This document shows, in pieces, positions 59,411 to 64,000 of a stretch of DNA of 64,000 nt. The notes under the pieces were generated by a model. The model did not search any database and had not been told where the DNA came from. It saw only the letters and a list, made by a program, of their open reading frames with translations. The stretch's first letter is position 1. Every line of letters starts with the position of its first letter. The DNA lies in NCBI RefSeq assembly GCF_003182355.1, contig NZ_QGTW01000008.1, positions 62,001 through 126,000 on the forward strand. Direction: 5' to 3'. The stretch comes from Cytobacillus oceanisediminis. Its GTDB lineage: Bacteria; Bacillota; Bacilli; Bacillales; Cytobacillaceae. The position numbers were made by a program, and so were the translations under genes.

Positions 59411-60190
59411 TTAGTTTGATTTAAGTTTTTCCAGTTCAACTAAGAACTTATCGTTTAATACTTTAATATAAGTACCCTTCATTCCAAGTGAGCGGGACTC
59501 GATTACTCCTGCACTCTCAAGTTTTCTAAGAGCATTTACAATTACAGACCGCGTAATTCCAACACGATCGGCAATTTTTGATGCAACAAGAAGTCCCTCA
59601 TTACCGTTAAGCTCTTCGAAAATATGCTCAATCGCTTCGAGCTCACTGTAAGAAAGGGAGCTAATAGCCATTTGAACGACTGCTTTGCTGCGAGCTTCCT
59701 CTTCAATTTCTTCTGCTTTTTCACGAAGGATTTCCATACCAACTACGGTTGCACCATATTCAGCAAGAATTAAATCATCATCATGGAATTGCTCCTGCAA
59801 TCTTGCAAGGATAAGCGTTCCTAGACGCTCACCACCGCCGATAATCGGAACAATTGTAGTTAAACCGGTTGAAAAAAGGTCTTTGTTTTCAATAGGGAAT
59901 GCAGTATATTCACTTTCCACATCCAGATTAGAAGAAGTTTCCTGGATGTTAAATAGATTTTTCGTATACTCTTCCGGGAATTGGCGGTCTGCCAGCATTT
60001 GCTTCATTCGCTCGTTCTCAATTTGCTGATTTACAGCAAACCCAAGCAGTTTTCCTCTGCGGCTGACTACGAAAATATTCGCTTCAATTACATCACTTAG
60101 AGTTTCTGACATTTCCTTGAAGTTAACCGGTTTTCCGGCTGCTCTTTGGAGCATTGCATTAATTTTTCTTGTTTTTGTTAATAAATCCAT
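59411..60190 (-). CDS. codY: Global nutrient regulator CodY
   Basis: A 259-residue dimeric repressor/activator sensing branched-chain amino acids and GTP. An N-terminal GAF domain (about 1-155; [19 protein letters not shown] at the start) is joined to a C-terminal winged helix (about 190-255) with [21 protein letters not shown]. Length equals B. subtilis CodY (259). Last gene of the xerC-hslV-hslU-codY cluster; a 135-bp gap separates it from hslU. Confidence 0.98.
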   Translation of the reverse strand: MDLLTKTRKINAMLQRAAGKPVNFKEMSETLSDVIEANIFVVSRRGKLLGFAVNQQIENERMKQMLADRQFPEEYTKNLFNIQETSSNLDVESEYTAFPIENKDLFSTGLTTIVPIIGGGERLGTLILARLQEQFHDDDLILAEYGATVVGMEILREKAEEIEEEARSKAVVQMAISSLSYSELEAIEHIFEELNGNEGLLVASKIADRVGITRSVIVNALRKLESAGVIESRSLGMKGTYIKVLNDKFLVELEKLKSN

Positions 60191-60325
60191 TGTATTTCCT
60201 CCTATTTGCTACAACCATAAACATATATTTTGTTAAGATTAATTATCTTATTGCTTCAAAAATTATTACTGCATTCAGGATTCTTTTTTCGTCTACCCTA
60301 TCAAGTGCCCCTTCAAACAAACCCA

Positions 60326-61732
60326 TTAAAGAATAAATTGGCTTAAATCTTTATTCCTTGAAATGGCCCCCAGCTTATCCTCAACATATTGAGGAGTAAT
60401 TGTGATTTTCTCCATTGTGATATCTGGCGCTTCAAAGGATAAGTCCTCCAGAAGCTTTTCCATTATGGTATGAAGACGTCTTGCACCGATATTATCCGTA
60501 TTTTGGTTAACGTCGAATGCGAATTCGGCAATCCTATGAATAGCATCGTCAGAAAATTCAATTTGTATACCTTCAGTTACCAATAAAGCTTCATATTGTT
60601 TTATAAGAGCGTTATCAGGCTCCACTAAAATTTTATAGAAGTCCTCCACGGTAAGCTTTGTAAGCTCTACACGAATCGGAAAACGGCCCTGCAATTCAGG
60701 TATTAGGTCAGAAGGCTTCGCCATATGAAATGCTCCAGCAGCAATAAATAAGACATGGTCTGTTTTAACAGAACCATATTTTGTTACTACCGTAGAACCT
60801 TCTACAACAGGCAGAATATCTCTTTGGACACCTTCCCTTGAAACATCCGCAGAAGAACCTCCGTTGTTTTTGCTTGCAATCTTATCAATCTCATCAATGA
60901 AAATAATTCCGGATTGTTCAGCACGGAATACCGCCTCCTGGCTGACTTCATCCATATCTATCAGCTTTTGGGCTTCTTCATTTGTTAATATCTTTCTTGC
61001 TTCACGTACCGTCAGTTTTCTCTTCTTTCTGCGCTTTGGCATCAGGCTGCCCAGAGCATCCTGCATGTTCATACCCATCTGTTCCATCCCGGAGCCCTGC
61101 AGCATATCAAACATGGAAGGCTGCTGTTCTTCCACTTCAACAGTGATAAGCTCATCTTCAAGTTCACCAAGCGCTAGCTTTTCTTTAACAATTTTCCGCT
61201 TTTCCTGCAGGTTATAATCTTCCGACTGATATGAATCCTGCTGCTGCTGTTCATTTCCTCCTCCAAATAGCATTTCAAGAGGATTTTTATAATTAGCTGC
61301 TTTTTTAGCTCCTGGTACAAGCAGTTCAAGAATTCGTCGGTTTGCACTCTCTTCCGCTCTTTCTTTTACACTGGACATTTTTTCTTCTTTAACAAGGCGC
61401 ACGGATGTTTCCACAAGATCTCTAACCATTGATTCAACATCTCTTCCCACATACCCTACTTCTGTAAACTTCGTTGCTTCGACTTTAACAAAAGGGGCAC
61501 CAACCAATTTTGCCATACGGCGGGCAATTTCTGTCTTACCTACACCAGTAGGCCCAATCATCAAAATATTTTTTGGATTGATTTCATCACGCAGCTTTTC
61601 TTCCAGCAAGCTGCGGCGGTAGCGATTTCTAAGAGCCACGGCAACAGCTTTTTTTGCATCTTTTTGTCCAATGATAAATTGGTCCAAACGTTCAACGATC
61701 TGGCGGGGAGTTAAATTTGTTCCTTTACCCAT
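60326..61732 (-). CDS. hslU: ATP-dependent protease ATPase subunit HslU (ClpY)
   Basis: A 468-residue AAA+ unfoldase. Walker A is GPTGVGKT (60-67), the pore motif GYVGRD lies near residue 92, an intermediate I domain (about 110-245) contains a Gln-rich stretch (EQQQQDSYQ), Walker B is GIIFIDEID, and the C-terminal tail is DLSQFIL, which inserts into HslV. Length equals B. subtilis ClpY (467). Confidence 0.98.
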   Translation of the reverse strand: MGKGTNLTPRQIVERLDQFIIGQKDAKKAVAVALRNRYRRSLLEEKLRDEINPKNILMIGPTGVGKTEIARRMAKLVGAPFVKVEATKFTEVGYVGRDVESMVRDLVETSVRLVKEEKMSSVKERAEESANRRILELLVPGAKKAANYKNPLEMLFGGGNEQQQQDSYQSEDYNLQEKRKIVKEKLALGELEDELITVEVEEQQPSMFDMLQGSGMEQMGMNMQDALGSLMPKRRKKRKLTVREARKILTNEEAQKLIDMDEVSQEAVFRAEQSGIIFIDEIDKIASKNNGGSSADVSREGVQRDILPVVEGSTVVTKYGSVKTDHVLFIAAGAFHMAKPSDLIPELQGRFPIRVELTKLTVEDFYKILVEPDNALIKQYEALLVTEGIQIEFSDDAIHRIAEFAFDVNQNTDNIGARRLHTIMEKLLEDLSFEAPDITMEKITITPQYVEDKLGAISRNKDLSQFIL

Positions 61733-61750
61733 GTAACAGCACTCCTTTTG

Positions 61751-62293
61751 TTAGAGTTCTTCCACAATGATATTGTTATTTGTATATACACATATTTCAG
61801 CAGCCATTTCAAGTGACGCCTTTGCAATTTCTTTTGCAGATAAATGTTCGCCCGCAAACCTCTTTAAAGAGCGCCCAGCTGCCAGAGCATAGTTGCCTCC
61901 TGATCCGATAGCCAATATCCCATCATCCGGTTCGATGACTTCACCCGTACCTGAAATCAGCAGCAAGCTATCCGTGTTCATGACGATAAGCATCGCTTCA
62001 AGTTTGCGCAAAACTTTATCGCTTCTCCACTGTTTAGCAAGCTCGACAGCAGCTCTCTCAAGGTTACCATTGTATTCTTCCAGCTTTCCTTCAAACATTT
62101 CGAATAAGGTAAATGCATCTGCCACTGAGCCAGCAAATCCTGCCAGTACCTTTCCATTAAAAAGCTTTCTCACTTTTCTCGCTGTGTGTTTCATCACAAC
62201 TGCATTGCCAAAGGTTACCTGGCCGTCACCAGACATCGCACATTCTCCATTATGATGCACAGCAAATATCGTTGTTGCATGAAATTCAGACAT
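61751..62293 (-). CDS. hslV: ATP-dependent protease peptidase subunit HslV (ClpQ)
   Basis: A 180-residue proteasome-like peptidase. It starts [12 protein letters not shown]: the threonine used as nucleophile in most bacteria aligns with the internal TTIF, and a five-residue extension exposes Ser2 after Met removal. B. subtilis ClpQ is established as an N-terminal serine protease of this type. Core motifs [15 protein letters not shown] and [15 protein letters not shown] are present. Encoded 18 nt before hslU. Confidence 0.97.
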   Translation of the reverse strand: MSEFHATTIFAVHHNGECAMSGDGQVTFGNAVVMKHTARKVRKLFNGKVLAGFAGSVADAFTLFEMFEGKLEEYNGNLERAAVELAKQWRSDKVLRKLEAMLIVMNTDSLLLISGTGEVIEPDDGILAIGSGGNYALAAGRSLKRFAGEHLSAKEIAKASLEMAAEICVYTNNNIIVEEL

Positions 62294-62330
62294 GAAAGAC
62301 TCCTCCTTTGGAGCATTAGCTTATTATTTT

Positions 62331-62568
62331 GGCTCTGTTTAAAATTATGTTTTGATTTCCGCTGCAGGCACTCAGCGAACCGCGGGCTTCGGACGCTTCT
62401 CCGCGCCCTGCACTTGCAGGGTCTCCCATGGTACGCTATTCTCCGCAGGACTTTGAGTAAACCTCTTCGAATAAACACCGACGAAGAAAACGCGAATGAT
62501 TTTCGAGGAGCTCGTGCATTTCGCTCAATCAACACAGTGCTAAATAAACAATTAGCTTCAACACAGCT
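62331..62568 (+). repeat. Dispersed repeat family A, full copy between xerC and hslV
   Basis: About 238 bp from GGCTCTGTTTAAAATTA to TTAGCTTCAACACAGC. The outer ends are imperfect inverted repeats (11 of 17 positions by eye), and TTGATT (62352-62357) pairs with AATCAA (62527-62532). Shared inner blocks are TTTCCGCTGCAGGCACTC, AGCGAACCGCGG, GGGTCTCCC, CTCCGCAGGACTTTGA and TTTTCGAGGA. No plausible gene inside. It fills the 314-bp xerC-hslV gap. Confidence 0.65.
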
Positions 62569-62607
62569 TTCTTCTGTCAATCAATCAGCTTTATAATGCG
62601 CTTACTG

Positions 62608-63510
62608 TCACGCCCGCGGATGATGGGCCATATATGTTTTCTTTAAATATTCGTTTGTAACATGCGTATATACCTGGGTTGAAGATAAAAATGCGTGTCC
62701 AAGCAATTCCTGAACTGTTCTCATATCTGCTCCATTTGCCATCAAGTGTGTTGCAAATGTGTGGCGCATCATATGAGGATGAATCTTGCCTGTTAAAGTT
62801 GATTTTTCAATAAGCTTGTTAAGAATTTCTCTGATGCCTCTTGCAGTTAACGGTCCTCCGCGTGCATTCAGAAATAAATTCTCTGTAGAGTTCCCTTTGG
62901 ACACTAATTCTTTACGCCCATTGGTTATGTATGTTTCGAGTGCATCTTGCGCAAAGCTGCCAAATGGGATATACCGTTCTTTGCTGCCCTTGCCATGCAC
63001 TAAAACAGTAGATAAGTACATATCCAAATCCCTAAGCCGAATTTGGCTGCACTCGCTTACACGCATACCTGTGGCATACAATAGTTCCAGCAGCGCTTTG
63101 TTTCTTTGCCCAAGTGGGGTGCTTTCATCACAGGCCTCAAACAGCTGCTGCAATTCTTCTTCATAGAAAAACTCAGGCAGCTTTTTTTCAGCTTTTGGAA
63201 TGGAAACAAGAGCAAAAGGATTTTCAGCCACAAATTCTTCTCTCAGCAGGAATCTAAAAAAGCTTCTTAGGCTTGAAATCTTTCGGGCTACCGATTTGCG
63301 GGCCAGCTTCTTTTCAAAAAGCAACGTCAGGAATACCCTGACATCAGGGTATTCTACCGTTTTCAAATCTGGTATCGCTTGTTCAGACATGAACATAAGG
63401 AATTCCTTAATGTCATGTTGATAATGTTCAATAGTATATTGTGAATAATTTTTTTCAATTTGTAAATATTCAATAAACAACTTTAAAGAAACGTTCACAT
63501 TTTGATTCAT
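62608..63510 (-). CDS. xerC: Tyrosine recombinase XerC (CodV)
   Basis: A 300-residue site-specific recombinase that with XerD resolves chromosome dimers at dif. A SAM-like N-terminal core-binding domain (about 1-95) precedes the catalytic domain with Arg150 (ATGMRVSE), Lys174 (HGKGSKER), His246-x2-Arg249 (HPHMMRHTFATH), His272 (LLGHA) and nucleophile Tyr281 (TQVYTHV). Its place before hslV, next to trmFO, marks it as the chromosomal CodV, not an element-borne integrase. It has its own promoter. Confidence 0.97.
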   Translation of the reverse strand: MNQNVNVSLKLFIEYLQIEKNYSQYTIEHYQHDIKEFLMFMSEQAIPDLKTVEYPDVRVFLTLLFEKKLARKSVARKISSLRSFFRFLLREEFVAENPFALVSIPKAEKKLPEFFYEEELQQLFEACDESTPLGQRNKALLELLYATGMRVSECSQIRLRDLDMYLSTVLVHGKGSKERYIPFGSFAQDALETYITNGRKELVSKGNSTENLFLNARGGPLTARGIREILNKLIEKSTLTGKIHPHMMRHTFATHLMANGADMRTVQELLGHAFLSSTQVYTHVTNEYLKKTYMAHHPRA

Positions 63511-63537
63511 ATATATCCACCTCGCAAGGGCTACTAA

Positions 63538-63566
63538 ATAGTATCACAATTCAATAGCCCATGCAA
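63538..63566 (-). promoter_or_regulatory. SigA-type promoter for xerC-hslV-hslU-codY
   Basis: Minus strand -35 TTGCAT (63561-63566), 17-bp spacer, -10 TACTAT (63538-63543), with the TG of an extended -10 nearby (TGTGATACTAT). It starts about 7 bp past the trmFO stop and 28 bp upstream of xerC. Confidence 0.7.
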
Positions 63567-63572
63567 CATAAT

Positions 63573-64000
63573 TTACAAATTTTTCATAAAGTTCTGAATT
63601 GTTTCTAATGCTCTTTCAGCATGCTTTTCATTTCTTTCTTTTTTCCCTCTTATTTTCACAGGCAAATCAGGGAATAAACCAAAGTTTGCATTCATCGGCT
63701 GAAAGCTTTTTGGATTTGCCGTGGTAATGTATCGTGCCATGCTTCCAATCGCCGTTTCGTGAGGGAATTCTATTGGAGCTTCCCCTTTTACAAGCCTCGC
63801 CGCGTTAATGCCTGCGACAAGTCCGCTGGCTGCAGATTCCACATAACCTTCTACACCAGTCATTTGCCCTGCAAAGAAGAGATCATTGCGGTTTTTAAAC
63901 TGATACGTTGCACGCAGCACTTTTGGAGAGTTAATAAAAGTATTACGGTGCATCACTCCATACCGTACAATTTCTGCATTTTCAAGTCCAGGTATGAGGC
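63573..64000 (-). CDS. trmFO: tRNA (uracil-54-C5)-methyltransferase TrmFO, C-terminal part (cut by window edge)
   Basis: The last 142 codons of a gene that continues past the right edge; the frame stays open to base 64000. Family segments are [49 protein letters not shown] and [12 protein letters not shown]. TrmFO (Gid) is the folate- and FAD-dependent enzyme that makes ribothymidine-54 in the T-loop of tRNA. Its place upstream of xerC is conserved in Bacillus. Confidence 0.96.
   Translation of the reverse strand, partial: LIPGLENAEIVRYGVMHRNTFINSPKVLRATYQFKNRNDLFFAGQMTGVEGYVESAASGLVAGINAARLVKGEAPIEFPHETAIGSMARYITTANPKSFQPMNANFGLFPDLPVKIRGKKERNEKHAERALETIQNFMKNL

Noticed and set aside
62608-63510. 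Tyrosine recombinase as a sign of an integrated element or attachment site
   Set aside because: Gene order trmFO-xerC-hslV-hslU-codY and the sequence identify the housekeeping XerC/CodV. No element genes or direct repeats flank it.

Overview
The window is one continuous piece of chromosome from a Bacillaceae bacterium. Every confidently called gene is on the minus strand. Gene order matches the Bacillus subtilis block that runs from trmFO/codV to dpaA/spoVF, and protein motifs and strong AGGAGG-type ribosome binding sites agree. The sporulation genes (dpaA, ymxH), codY with an N-terminal-serine HslV, polC, and a fla/che operon with fliY, cheC, cheD and swrB all point to a motile, spore-forming relative of Bacillus/Cytobacillus. 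I cannot name the species.

Reading in the direction of transcription (high to low coordinates), the layout is as follows. (1) 64000-59411: end of trmFO, then xerC-hslV-hslU-codY, with a good SigA-type promoter before xerC. (2) 58987-31700: the fla/che operon, flgB-flgC-fliE-fliF-fliG-fliH-fliI-fliJ-ylxF-fliK-flgD-(small flagellar gene)-flgE-swrD-fliL-fliM-fliY-cheY-fliO-fliP-fliQ-fliR-flhB-flhA-flhF-flhG-cheB-cheA-cheW-cheC-cheD-sigD. It is followed by fapA, an unnamed 101-residue gene and swrB. The operon encodes the flagellar basal body, export gate, hook, switch, chemotaxis core and the late flagellar sigma factor. (3) 29350-25942: rpsB, tsf, pyrH, frr (translation and nucleotide metabolism). 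(4) 25575-14685: uppS-cdsA-dxr-rseP-proS-polC (envelope lipids, isoprenoids, intramembrane proteolysis, prolyl-tRNA, replication). (5) 14620-7820: rimP-nusA-rnpM-ylxQ-infB-ylxP-rbfA-truB (transcription, ribosome maturation, initiation), then ribF. (6) 6789-3785: rpsO and pnp. (7) 3610-1: ylxY, mlpA, ymxH and the start of dpaA (sporulation-associated end).

Nothing looks like an acquired island: I see no insertion sequence, prophage, CRISPR array, rRNA or tRNA. The accessory signal is in the intergenic DNA. A roughly 240-bp dispersed element occurs three times, plus one truncated copy, always in the same orientation and always between co-transcribed genes. A second, shorter repeat family built around AAAAGCGCAAGCGCCTTGG occurs at least five times. 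Both families widen gene gaps that are very small in B. subtilis. Other points for review are structured leaders before pnp, rpsO and rimP, a terminator-like hairpin between fliE and fliF, a 250-bp gap before sigD, and a CodY-box-like site before flgB. I found no convincing previously undescribed multi-gene system. The repeat families and the fapA/101-aa/swrB module are the least explained elements.
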